A DNA stretch of 64,000 nucleotides from Macrosoma leucophasiata (lineage: Eukaryota > Arthropoda > Insecta > Lepidoptera > Hedylidae): assembly GCA_036365455.1 (NCBI GenBank), contig JAWQUS010000008.1, positions 14,429,501 to 14,493,500 of the forward strand. Direction: 5' to 3'. The position numbers were made by a program, and so were the translations under genes. Position 1 is the stretch's first letter. Every line of letters begins with the position of its first letter. Below are positions 1 through 10,403 of this stretch, one piece after another. The notes beneath the pieces were generated by a model. The model was not told where the DNA came from, did not search any database, and saw nothing but the letters and a program-made list of their open reading frames with translations.

Positions 1-130
1 TTAGATTATTAAGACATCATTTAAATTGGTTTCTCTGAAGGACTTAGGAACCAAAAAAAAACCTTAATCCAACACAATTATTTTTATCTTATTAAAGTGA
101 AGAGAAGGAAAACGTAATAAATAATCCTAC

Positions 131-413
131 CTAGGCTTTTATCTGGTTTTGCTGACATTTTTATACCAAGTTGCTTAGCATACTTCTCTTGCACCAATAT
201 TTTACGCTGATATTCTGATAAGCCATTTTGATTTCGCCATGTCTTACCAAGATACTTGTCATTGGCTCTAGGATTATCATAAAGTAAGTTCTTGCCTTCC
301 AAAGCTGCAATAGATTTGTCATTGTTTTTTATACGATCCTTTTCTTCCATGTTAATGAGATGATAATGTATTCGATTCTCTGTGTTATTTAATGTATTGT
401 CACCTAAAAGCAT
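131..413 (-). CDS. Candidate first coding exon of an unidentified gene that continues off the left edge
   Basis: Read on the minus strand from an ATG at 413, the frame gives about 94 charged, Lys/Asn-rich residues and then meets a good splice donor (exon ends at 131; GTAGGA follows at 130-125). The codons after the donor are AT-rich and look intronic, so I end the exon there. A second in-frame Met (MEEKDR) lies about 20 residues in and may be the real start. The sequence is hydrophilic, with segments such as KYLGKTWRNQNGLSEYQRK, and has no signal peptide or membrane segment. I do not recognise the family. Composition suggests an intracellular, possibly helical protein. Exon 2 would lie left of position 1, so the call cannot be completed here. 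A chance ORF remains possible. Confidence 0.4.
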
Positions 414-2150
414 TATGATGAGATATATATTTATGTTATGTTAATTATTACATTACATAAATATGAACCAATACACCCAATTCACCATATAAAACTTCCA
501 CAACACCATATTTCACTTAGTTTAAAACATTCTAAAGCTTATGAAACTGAAAGTGTTAGATTTTGTTTGCTGAATTGAAGTTCTAAGTAGTTTATTACAC
601 ACAATTTTTATAATTTATTTGTTGTTTAACTTTTTTTTAATTATTCCATAAATAAATGTACATACTGCTCATATTTAACAGCCAATAAAGGTAGAGAGAA
701 ACACTCCATGTCACTGATGCAAATAGTATCCCCAACATGAACGAATTATTTATTTTGCCCATTATTGTCGATTTGTTTATTTTTCTAAGTATGTAGTTAC
801 ACAGATTCAGAGATTCATAAAAATAAGGGCCGATTACAAAGTAACGAGTAGTAAGCGATCCATATTCCTTCTCTTAAAATTAGTTTTCTAGCTACGTATG
901 AGATAATATAATTTAGGTAAGTTATAAAATTCACTTGATTCGTTCGTAAAATTCTATGAGAAATAGGTATGAAAATTTAGAAATCACGAAGAAATTCAAG
1001 AAATGAAACCAGTTAGGGCAAAATTGAATAAACGTCAGTTAGATTCTTCTTCTTCTTTATTATAATTAATGGCTACTACCCAAGACTAAGGGTAATTCTG
1101 CCGGAATCCAGTAATTGGAGACGCACAATTAAATACAAACAAAAAAGAAATAAATGAATGAAATTGATCGGTGGACAGTTAGATTAAATTACTATAGCTC
1201 AATGGAATTCAATGGATTAGATAGACAAATAAAAATGACAGTTGACAGCAGTGTTGCCAGGACCCTTGAGTCGTATGTTACGTTTCGTTTTCTGAAATGT
1301 TACATTTTGGTACAACAGTTACAAAAATGTCTTTTTTTTTAATTTACGTGTTTTTGGGGTCGGAGGCAAATTGATCTCAGCAAAAATAGCGGAAAACGAC
1401 AACAAACATTGTTACAACGGAACAAAATAAATCACAATCAGCCATTTCTGTATCTATGTAACCGCGAACGGCGGGAACTCGCGATGTAGGATACGTGCGC
1501 GCGCATACTTAAGCAATATCAAGTTTTATGTCGTCTGCAATACGTTTCATTTTGTCATGGTGCTTTCCATTCAGAGCCATCTCCGAGTGTAGTAAGGAAT
1601 GAAATTAGACCCGCCAGTTTTAGATGCGTTTAATTTGGATGCGTTGAATTGAAATGCGTTCGTAAACTGTTTACAATTATTTAAAGTACCGATTACATGT
1701 CTCGTTGTTATCACGCACATATTATTTCTTTTCGTTAACACGCTTACAATGACAATAGATTTGAGCAAAGATATTTTAATGTGGCCACCACTGGCCACAG
1801 ACACATGCTAAGTTATGCAAACGTAAATTTGTGGTATCACTATGTACACAATAGGTCCCTATTTGTTGTACAGCACTCACTACTACTTAGCCAAAAATTT
1901 CATTAATAATGCTCGATAATCAATAAATTCAATTTGTACTTCTCAATGTATTATTCCTCTTACTGATATATTTACTCTCCATAGTAATATGGTTATTATA
2001 ATTGCACTCCTACTACTAGTATCCCACTACCTCAAGGTTGACTGGTAGATAATGCCCTATGGTATTAAGTCCGCTTTATGTACTAGGTGCATCAAAGTTT
2101 AAATAAATAACGCGCAGCATACACTGCGCGTGGCCTGACACGCACATGTC
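414..2150. other. AT-rich stretch without a recognised gene
   Basis: This is the presumed 5' flank of the minus-strand exon at 131-413. Short ORFs at 1154-1342 and 1571-1804 have no protein-like composition and no splice context. A short GC-richer patch lies near 1450-1500. I see no complete repeat here. Confidence 0.4.
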
Positions 2151-2268
2151 CGGTTTTTTTTAAAACTTTTAGTCCCGTTACGGATATTTCATGAGGAGTA
2201 AAATTAAGTGAAACATGAAAGATGAGGCGTGACGCGTTTCATAAATTGTTTTTATTATTTATTTATTT

Positions 2269-2616
2269 ATTTAGTTCCGTAGTTTCTAAGTTTGATTAAT
2301 GTAATTAAAAAAATATTTAAATTTACTATGGAGTTGTTCAAAAATTTCGAGTATTACATTTGGTCGACTATTACTCGCAAACTTGTAAAGCCAGCTGTGT
2401 GACAGTTTTCCTTTTATTTTCGTTTTAAGTAGCTGCTATTGCCGTAACGTTTTAATTTCTAACAACAACCGTTTAGTTGGTAGAGGGGAGGGACACTTGA
2501 CTCTGACGACAATTGTCACTTTAAAGCATAAGTCACGAACAGTTAATTAAATCGAAAAATGATTTTCGCGCACCTCATACATTTTTGAAATATCCATGGA
2601 TATCTTACACTATATA
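2269..2616. repeat. Left half of a dispersed repeat split by the BEL/Pao insertion
   Basis: This piece starts near TTAGTTCCGTAGTTTCTAAG and continues, past the retrotransposon, at 10023-10265. An uninterrupted relative lies at about 59629-60135 in the same orientation. Shared landmarks in order are a CATTTGGTCGACT block, CTCGCAAACTTGTAAAGCC, and the target motif CACTATATA. The far end carries the complement of the start (CTACGGAACC), so the element may have short inverted ends. No coding sequence is visible. Confidence 0.7.
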
Positions 2617-2941
2617 TGATTGGACCAACAACTGATCCAATGTTGAACTAATGTAATAATGACCTAAATGCACCAACTCTTAGAACAAACTGAACTTTAT
2701 GGATAACTAAGTAAAACCACTTGTCACCTGAACTTAATTTATTTGCTCTAAGAACTTATTACATTGAACTATATATTGACCTAATATGATCTATTGTACT
2801 TGCGCTCTAATACATAATAAAACCAATGAACTATATGAAATCCGTTAAACGTAACGATACCGTGATGTAAATCATCGCAACGCCATCTATTGACAATTTG
2901 ACCTAAACTATTATTGTATGAAGTGACTTTGAACTCGAACA
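2617..2941 (-). repeat. 3' LTR of the BEL/Pao element
   Basis: This 325-bp copy is apparently identical to 9698-10022. On the plus strand it runs from TGATTGGACC to ACTCGAACA. Its outer flank is ATATA. The inner side, read on the minus strand, is the weakly purine-rich GGTGGGCGGTA, a poor but possible polypurine tract. Confidence 0.93.
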
Positions 2942-3371
2942 TACCGCCCACCAAGGACATTATATGAGGAATGTCCTTCTTCAGTTGTCTGATTTTTTAC
3001 ATATCAGTATCGTTTGATCTAATAACAATTCGCCAACAATTAATTAAACAATACAAAAACTAACTACTAAATTAATTTAAATCTTAGGGGTATATGATGA
3101 TACACATATTTAAAAACTGGTTAAAAGAATTAACATGGGTACATTATTCAATAAAATGTTAACAAAGAACATGTGTAAATTGACCTAATGTAAAAACTTG
3201 ACCTAACTTAAAACTTATAAATAATTGTATAAATTAAAACTTATATGCCTAAAGTGTTGTAAAAGTAAATGCTACAATTTGATCTGAAAGTAAACTACAG
3301 TAAAAGTTGATCTAGAAGTAAACAATATAATAATAATACATTTCATTAATGTTGTATGAAACTAAAATTAA
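2942..3371 (-). other. 3' untranslated part of the BEL/Pao element
   Basis: AT-rich sequence between the end of pol and the 3' LTR. No ORF is visible; an envelope gene would be expected here if the element were retrovirus-like, and none is present. Confidence 0.6.
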
Positions 3372-5023
3372 TTATTCCAAAACCGGTAAAATACAAATTT
3401 TAGAAGTTGGCCTTTTTAATATAGAAGATTTTGTCCGCAATGTGACCACACGAGTTATGTTATCATGACCGGGATGTTTCTGTACTATGCGACCTAATAA
3501 CCAACGACTTGGTGGTAAATTGTCCTCCCTTATTAACACAATATCCCCAATCTTAGGCTCAGATACTTGTGCAGACCATTTATATCGGTGCATAAGATTT
3601 GTCAAGTATTCTGAAGACCACCGTCTCCAGAATGATTGTAACATTCTTTGAATAAATTGCCACCGCGTCAAACAATTCACGTTGGAAGATTCATACGAGT
3701 AGTCGGGCACATTCACTAACGACTCTCCAATCAAAAAGTGTCCTGGAGTTAAAGGCATCGGTTCACCAGCATCAGTTGAATTTACTAAACTTATGGGTCG
3801 CGAATTCAAACAAGCCTCTACTTGGATTAAAAGTGTACTCAACTCTTCATACGTGAGAGTAGAGTCGCCTATAACTCGTTTCAAGTGAAACTTTGTGGAT
3901 TTCACTCCCGCTTCCCACAAACCACCAAAATTGGGTCCGGATGGGGGAATGAAATGCCACTCTGTTCCATTCGCTTCAAGGTGCTCTGCTATTGTGGACT
4001 GAAAAGAAGCCAATTGCTGCAATTCTTGCGACGCGCCAACAAAGGTAGTGCCGTTGTCACTCCATAATTTTGAACAGTGACCTCGTCGTGAGACGAATCG
4101 TCTGAAAGCCGCTAAAAAGGCCTGCGTGCTCATGTCGCTGACCACTTCTAAATGAAGAGCACGGGTACACATACATACAAAAAGACAAATGTACCCTTTG
4201 TACGAATGATGTCCGCGACCCTTCGTTGTCCTTACATTTATTGGGCCAGCGTAATCGACACCACTGTGTAAAAATGGTCTAGCAGGCGTGCAACGAACTG
4301 TTGGAAGAGAACCCATCAATTGGTTCTTACACATTGCCCTATACCTAGCGCATTTAACGCATTTGTGAATATATTTCTTCACAATATTTTTCTCCCCAAT
4401 AATCCAATAAGCTGTTCTTAGGTAGTTAAGCATTAATTGGTGTCCGCCGTGTAACGTCTTGTTATGAGCGTCTGCTACTATCAGATAAGTCAAATGACTA
4501 TTACTAGGCAACACAATTGGATGTTTTGTTTGCTCATCTAGCTGTGACTTTTCAAGTCTACCTCTAACTCGCATGATGCCTTTATTGTCTATATAAGGGC
4601 ACAATGACTTCAGTTTACTCTTTGTTTGTACATAGTTTTTATTTTGTAATTGTTTGTAATCCTCTGAAAATATGTCCTCTTGTACTTTTTGTATACAACC
4701 ATGTAAAGCTTTCTCTATTTCTTCATTTCGTAAGTATTTTGTTCTATTTTTACCTTTATTTAAAAAGCGTCGACAGTACGCGATAACCCTGACTAATCGT
4801 GTTAACGACGAAAATCTTTCGATCAATGAATTATCTGGAACAACTGCTACGTGAACTTTGATTGATTCCTCTAAGGATATATTCAAATCCTTTGGCCTTT
4901 TGTAATCTACAATTTTGTTCTTGAGGAATGATGGTCCTAGAAACCACAACTTGTGCTCGACGAACAGACTAGGTAGCAATCCCCGTGATGCACAGTCTGC
5001 CGGGTTGTCTTTTGTCACACATG
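3372..5023 (-). pseudogene. BEL/Pao pol, C-terminal part: RNase H tail, integrase, DUF5641-like end (out of frame with the upstream part)
   Basis: This would integrate the cDNA copy. The genuine frame begins near VTKDNPADCASRG, a hallmark of the RNase H-to-integrase junction in Pao elements; the ORF's upstream Met (5141) is out of the true frame. In that ORF's numbering, a zinc-binding region has His near 226-234 and Cys 261/264 (HKCVKC). The integrase core triad is visible as D296 (VDYAGP), D362 (SDNGT) and E410 (GGLWEAG). The C-terminus matches the DUF5641-type tail, with WLLGRIVQ and TSKICILP. All catalytic residues are present. The lesion is at its start: a net frameshift near 5015-5023, in a CATGTGTGAC run, separates it from protease/RT. 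I infer loss of normal Gag-Pol expression. Confidence 0.9.
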
Positions 5024-7558
5024 ATACCATTGACTCGGTTTTGTAGTGGTCAAAATTTCTGAGGTACGGTTGGCCACAAACGTCTTCCTTCTGCTTGGAT
5101 GGCTGTTTAACCAAGCCAGTACTACTGTAGAGTCCGTCCAAGCAGTGATTTTGTCCGTTGGTATATTTAAGACCTCTGCAGTTTCAGTCAACAAACGCGC
5201 TAGTAATACTGCTCCACATAACTCCAAACGCGGTATGCTCACTTGTTTGATCGGAGCTACTCTTGTCTTGGCGACCAACAGTGACACGTGAATTTGACCT
5301 GTGACATCTATACTACGCAAATAAATAACTGCAGAGTACGCTACCTTAGAGGCATCACTAAATCCATGTAACTCTAAATTATCATTTGATCTAGTGTAAA
5401 GCCAACGAGGTACCTGAATCTTGGTGACAACAGCAAGTTCCTGACGATAAGTACACCATTCTTTTATTAAATCAGTACTAAGTTGTTCATCCCATCCCAC
5501 TCCAGCTAGCCACAATTTTTGTATAAAGACCTTCGCTAAAATAACACATGGGGCTAGCCAACCTAATGGGTCAAACAATCTTGCAATTTCAGAAATTACA
5601 GTCCTTTTTGTTACAGGTACCGTCAACTCCGAGGGAAGATTCACCGAGTACTGAAACACATCATTGCTGCGATCCCAGGTAAGTCCCAAGATTTTTATTG
5701 TACTGTCTAACTTAATCTGTACTCTATTTTCTTCCATGACCTCTCCCTTTTTAACCTTTAGTATTATTTTATTATTTGTTCTATTGTCCTTTACTAATAT
5801 ATTCTTTGTCCTATTGTTCTGTACTAATTTCTCCTTTGTCCTATTGTTCTGTACTAATTTGTCCTCTGCTTCATATTTGCTAATTTGATCTAAATTATTA
5901 TTTGCGCTATCTCTCTGAAGTGATTGTATAACATCCAATATTTCCTTATTGTTACTATTCCATTTTTGTAATTTGAAACCGCCTTTTTGTAATAATTCCG
6001 TAATTTGTTTATATATTTCAGTTCCTTCTTCTTCAGTGTCACAACCTGTCATCAAATCATCCATGAAAAAGGATTGTAAAACTCTACTAGAAGCTAATGG
6101 ATAACCTGCACCTTCATCATACGCTATCTGCTGGAGAGTTCGCACCGCCTGATAAGACGCCGACGCAGTGCCAAATGTAACAGTCAACAATTCATAGTCT
6201 TGAATTGCTTTTTCCAGTGATTCTCGCCATAAAATTCGCTGATACATTGTATCTTCTTGGGCTATTTTTACCTGGCGAAACATTTTGATAACATCAGCTA
6301 CAAGACCTATAGAATGTAAGCGCCATCTAAGAATGGTATGACGAAAATCGGCTTGCAATGTCGGGCCTACCATGAGAGTGTCATTCAACGATACTCCTCT
6401 ATTATTTTTTTCAGAAGCGTTGAAGACAACTCGAACTTTCGTTGTACTTTTATCCTCCCTAATCACCGCATGATGAGGTAAGTTAACAGCCAGATGACGT
6501 TTGTCATCGTTTTTTTGTACTAATTGCATGTGTCCTAATTGTAAATATTCTTGCATTACCTTTGTGTATTCTTCTTTTAATGTTTTATTTTTATCTAATC
6601 TTTTTTCTAGTGATCTAAATCTAATTTCAGCTATGCCACGGGAATTGCCTGCTTTACATGGAGGATCAAGATCTCGAAAAGGCAACCTCACAACATACCT
6701 GCCATCTTCATCTCTCTTCGTAGAATCTCTGTACAACTTTTCACATTTGTCTTCTTCTGGGGTAAGTAATTTTTTTGTACTTGATATTTCTTCGAGCTCC
6801 CAAAATTGTCTAAGAATATCACATTCATTGACCTGTGCATGCATGACATTAATATTTTTAGATGTTACAACTTTATTTACAGCACCGGACAGGATCCATC
6901 CGAAGGTAGTGCTCTGAGCAATTAGAGTGTCAAATGGACTCTTCATCATGCCATCCTGTATGATGTGACTGTAAATATCAGCACCCAACAGAAGATCAAT
7001 CTTGTTGGGGACATTGAACTCGGGGTCTGCCAAGTTTAAGCCTTTACTAGTAAACCAATCGATATTGCTGATTTTTATTTCCTGGTCCGACAGATACCCA
7101 GATATTTTATTAAGTACGTATGCTTTAACTTGAAGTTCAAACTTTGGGTCAATTCGAGACTGAATTTTAATGTGTACCATATAATTCGACGTGGTTGACC
7201 TATTATCACCAAACCCTGTTATGTGCCCTTGAATTGGTATTCTTTTCAATCCCAATAATTGCACTACTGCTTCTGTAACAAAGCAAGCCTGTGAACCTTG
7301 ATCGAGTAAGGCACGAACTAACTGGTGATGACCTATTCTCGACTCGGCTCTAACTAACGCTGTGGCTAATAATACCTGTCGATGATTGACCACTGCCCCT
7401 GTAGACAGACATGACACTACGGGCTCATCCCGTGATGAACTAGTTGGTGATTCGTGTTGACCTAATTCGACGTTACTGTTTTTATGCGTATTTTCACTAG
7501 GATGTAACAAAGAGTGATGACGTTTCTTACATACTCTGCAAGTGGTGGGCTTCTTACA
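5015..7558 (-). pseudogene. BEL/Pao pol, N-terminal part: aspartic protease, reverse transcriptase, RNase H
   Basis: In numbering from the Met at 7510, the protease motif LLDQGSQ is at about 68-74 (Asp-Gln-Gly in place of Asp-Ser/Thr-Gly, as often seen in this superfamily). RT blocks include VRVVFNAS near 358, ADVIKMFRQV near 404 and the active-site FMDD at 481-484. The Pao-specific region ARLFDPLGW follows near 642. RNase H motifs are HGFSDAS near 714, RLELCGA near 760 and TDSTVVLAWL near 791. Between RT and the following domain lies an odd Asn/Lys-rich insert (about 540-590) with near-repeats of LVQNNRTK. The frame is continuous with gag except for one TAG at 7559-7561, and it ends at a TGA (5015-5017) created by the frameshift. 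It is therefore probably not translated at normal levels. Confidence 0.92.
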
Positions 7559-8701
7559 CTAGTACACCCTGTGATTACCACCTAAACAATTAAAACAAAT
7601 ATTTTGTTTTGCAACAAAATCACGTCTACTGTCTACCGTTTGCTTTGCAAACTGTTTGCAAAAACATAGCTTATGTGATGATTCCTTGCAAAATTCACAA
7701 CGTATGGCAAACGAATTAGTAGCTAATAAGGCCTTGGTGTCATGACCAAGTGACCTACCAAATGACGCTTTATACTGGTGAACAGATGACTTATTGGGTT
7801 CTATGAACTCTAATGCACGGTATCTATTCTCTAAAAACAACTTAAATTGTTCAAACGTTGGCAACTCATTACCATTAATATTACTTACGCTTAATTCCCA
7901 TTGTTTACGTGTTTCAAAATCTAACTTAAATGAGACAACGTGAATGATCATTATGTCCCATGTGCTCACATCAACTTCCAAATTCGTTAATGCATTCAAA
8001 CAATCGTTTGTGGTGTCCAACAATTCCTTAAGACCAAGACCCGACTCCGAATTCAAACGTTTTTGTGCAAATAACCTTTTAAGAATGCAGTTCGCTAAAT
8101 ATTTTTTATTGTTATAGCGCTTTTCTAAGATGGACCAACACTGGTGATAGTTGGAATCACTAATTGGAGTGTGTCTTATTAATTGCTCTGCCTCCCCAGT
8201 GAGGTGATTTTTTAAATAATGTAATTTTTGGCAATCGTCAAGAGACTCGTTTTTATGTACTAACGCTTTAAATAAATCATTGAACGTAGTCCACTCGCTA
8301 TATTTACCTGAAAACGTCGGTATGGAGATCTTAGGCAACTTAACAAATGAACTTGATGTTTTACTTGAATTATTTTCTGAAATGTCCACTTTATTTGATA
8401 CCTGTACTGCTATTTTATTATAAATTGATTTCATTAGTGTTTTAAAGTTAATATAATTTTCCTCTGTCAAATCAAAAATGTTATCGACCTTTTCAATTGT
8501 ATCACCAACATCTGCAGCACCAAATTGTTGGTGAAACTTGCTATGAGTTTCCTCAAATTTAGACCAATGTTGTTCTAGTAATTCTTGTCTGGCCTCAATG
8601 TATTCGACAGTAACTCTTTCTTTTGGACTCTTTTTAAAGTTTGTAAACGCCTTTTGAATAGTATTTTGGAGCCTTTGTAAAATACTTATGAAACCCTCCA
8701 T
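7559..8701 (-). CDS. BEL/Pao gag, nucleocapsid-containing structural protein
   Basis: This 380-residue ORF begins at the first ATG after the leader. It encodes the particle protein that packages element RNA. A helical N-terminal region is followed by the retrotransposon gag block (KLPKISIPTFSGKYSEW at about 118, then LKNHLTGEAEQLI), which is typical of the Pao DUF1759-type gag. C-terminal Cys/His clusters (CEFCKESSHKLCFC, then CFNCLGGNH) are zinc knuckles. The frame stops at a TAG (7559-7561) just after the second knuckle begins. Immediately beyond, in the same frame, another Cys/His cluster and then the protease follow, so gag and pol look like one ancestral frame cut by a single stop. Confidence 0.9.
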   Translation of the reverse strand: MEGFISILQRLQNTIQKAFTNFKKSPKERVTVEYIEARQELLEQHWSKFEETHSKFHQQFGAADVGDTIEKVDNIFDLTEENYINFKTLMKSIYNKIAVQVSNKVDISENNSSKTSSSFVKLPKISIPTFSGKYSEWTTFNDLFKALVHKNESLDDCQKLHYLKNHLTGEAEQLIRHTPISDSNYHQCWSILEKRYNNKKYLANCILKRLFAQKRLNSESGLGLKELLDTTNDCLNALTNLEVDVSTWDIMIIHVVSFKLDFETRKQWELSVSNINGNELPTFEQFKLFLENRYRALEFIEPNKSSVHQYKASFGRSLGHDTKALLATNSFAIRCEFCKESSHKLCFCKQFAKQTVDSRRDFVAKQNICFNCLGGNHRVY

Positions 8702-9697
8702 TGTAAATATTAAAAAAAATGTAAAATATGTAATCTGTAAAATTGGCCTAAAAAGCTTAAAAAACTTCTAGATATACCAGCTATTAAGATCTGATTCTTT
8801 ACGGCTGGGCGTGACAAAAAAAACCAAAAAATGTATTTAAATAAACTTGCAATACATCTATAAAACTATGGTTCAAAATACTCATACAAAAATAACCTGT
8901 TTATAATATGCTGTGAAAAAGTATAGCATTTAAATAATATTTAGTTCAATAAACTAAACCTATAACATTATAACCATAAATTACCGGACAAGTAAACAAA
9001 TAAAATAAAAGCACCAAATATTTTTAACAAAGTATGTTATCTAAAACAAACTAATTACTTTGTTTTGAACGTCATCATTATCCATGAATCCAATATTTTG
9101 TTACAACTTAAATAAACCAAGCAAACACTAAGTTGATGTAACAAAAGTTCTAAGAAGACAAATTATCGCAAAATTTTACAAGTGTTTGACTTAAAGTAAC
9201 AACGGACCTAAATCGGGCATAGGTTCCCCGTTCCGTCGTTTTTTCTTAAATTATTCTAAGTCCTATATTTAACATACACACAATTTCTAACTAAATATTA
9301 ACGTCCAAATTTTTCTAAGTTTAAATGTTCATGGAAATAAAGTTCTAAATAGCTTGACACTTTCGCTTGCTTGAAATGTTAATAACTTCTTGTAAACCAA
9401 CAATTTAATTTATAAATGTACTGTACTCACGGTTTTTGCACTTCACTCACTCTCACTCACGATGTGTACTCCCTTTGACTCCAACTGTACTGTAGTTGTA
9501 CTAGAATGTAGCGCCCTCTATCGCACTACTGCTGCAACTCCTCTTCGATAGTGCGCGCCGCCGTCGTTGCCGCTGCGCAAGTCTTCGGTAGTGCGCGCAG
9601 GTGTCGTCACCGCTGCGCAGCTAAGTACCCTTTGTGCAGCGATCCACTGCAGGTACTTGTTCTTCAAAAAAGAGCTAATACGGCTCGGTAGGACCAA
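8702..9697 (-). other. 5' leader of the BEL/Pao element
   Basis: About 1 kb lies between the 5' LTR and the gag ATG. It is AT-rich with a GC-richer patch near 9520-9620. The short ORF across its LTR edge (9518-9757) is not convincing. The putative primer-binding site is at 9683-9696. Confidence 0.55.
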
Positions 9698-10022
9698 TGA
9701 TTGGACCAACAACTGATCCAATGTTGAACTAATGTAATAATGACCTAAATGCACCAACTCTTAGAACAAACTGAACTTTATGGATAACTAAGTAAAACCA
9801 CTTGTCACCTGAACTTAATTTATTTGCTCTAAGAACTTATTACATTGAACTATATATTGACCTAATATGATCTATTGTACTTGCGCTCTAATACATAATA
9901 AAACCAATGAACTATATGAAATCCGTTAAACGTAACGATACCGTGATGTAAATCATCGCAACGCCATCTATTGACAATTTGACCTAAACTATTATTGTAT
10001 GAAGTGACTTTGAACTCGAACA
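9698..10022 (-). repeat. 5' LTR of the BEL/Pao element
   Basis: This 325-bp copy is apparently identical to 2617-2941. Its outer flank is the duplicated target ATATA (10023-10027). An AATAAA-like stretch and other AT-rich motifs lie within it, but I cannot assign a promoter confidently. Confidence 0.93.
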
Positions 10023-10265
10023 ATATAGAAAACGAAAAATAAAAAAAATATCCGTAGGGGATACATGTAGGGGAAGTACCCCAAATCATTTTGTTTTTCA
10101 TATTTTTATTATACCCCTTTGTCGGCGTTATCAAGATGTATACTTGTGTCAAATTTAAAGTCTGTAGTACTAATAGTTTTTACGCTAAACCGCAGACGAA
10201 CAGACAGACAGACAGACGGACATGGCGAAACTATAAGGGTTCCTTGTTTACTACGGAACCCTAAA
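10023..10265. repeat. Right half of the dispersed repeat split by the BEL/Pao insertion
   Basis: It begins with the duplicated ATATA, then AGAAAACGAAAAAT, and ends with a GACAGACAGACAGACGGAC run and GGGTTCCTTGTTTACTACGG. The same series, joined to the left-half motifs without interruption, occurs at 59629-60135. Confidence 0.75.
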
Positions 10266-10403
10266 AACCTAAAAACTTAAAAACATTGGGAAACTCTACT
10301 TTTCCATGGAATCAGTTAATATGTAATAGTGCAAGCTGTAACAATATCAACAGATGGCATGATTTAAAAAAACGTATCACTACTTTTTAGCCTTCTCAGT
10401 TAT

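Larger units (their letters stand above)
2617..10022 (-). mobile_element. BEL/Pao LTR retrotransposon, structurally full length but with two coding lesions
   Basis: Two 325-bp LTRs (2617-2941 and 9698-10022), each reading TG...CA on the plus strand, bracket gag and pol on the minus strand. The insertion is flanked by a 5-bp duplication ATATA (2612-2616 and 10023-10027). Domain order is gag with zinc knuckles, aspartic protease, reverse transcriptase, RNase H, then integrase, which is the Pao order. Next to the 5' LTR (9696-9683, minus) TGGTCCTACCGAGC is a plausible tRNA primer-binding site; I could not assign the tRNA. The LTRs look identical by eye, so the insertion is young, yet the coding region has an in-frame TAG after gag and a frameshift before the integrase. 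It sits inside an older repeat. No envelope gene is seen. Confidence 0.95.

Noticed and set aside
9518..9757. 79-residue minus-strand ORF across the 5' LTR edge
   Set aside because: It spans the LTR, the primer-binding site and the leader; no gag or envelope similarity.
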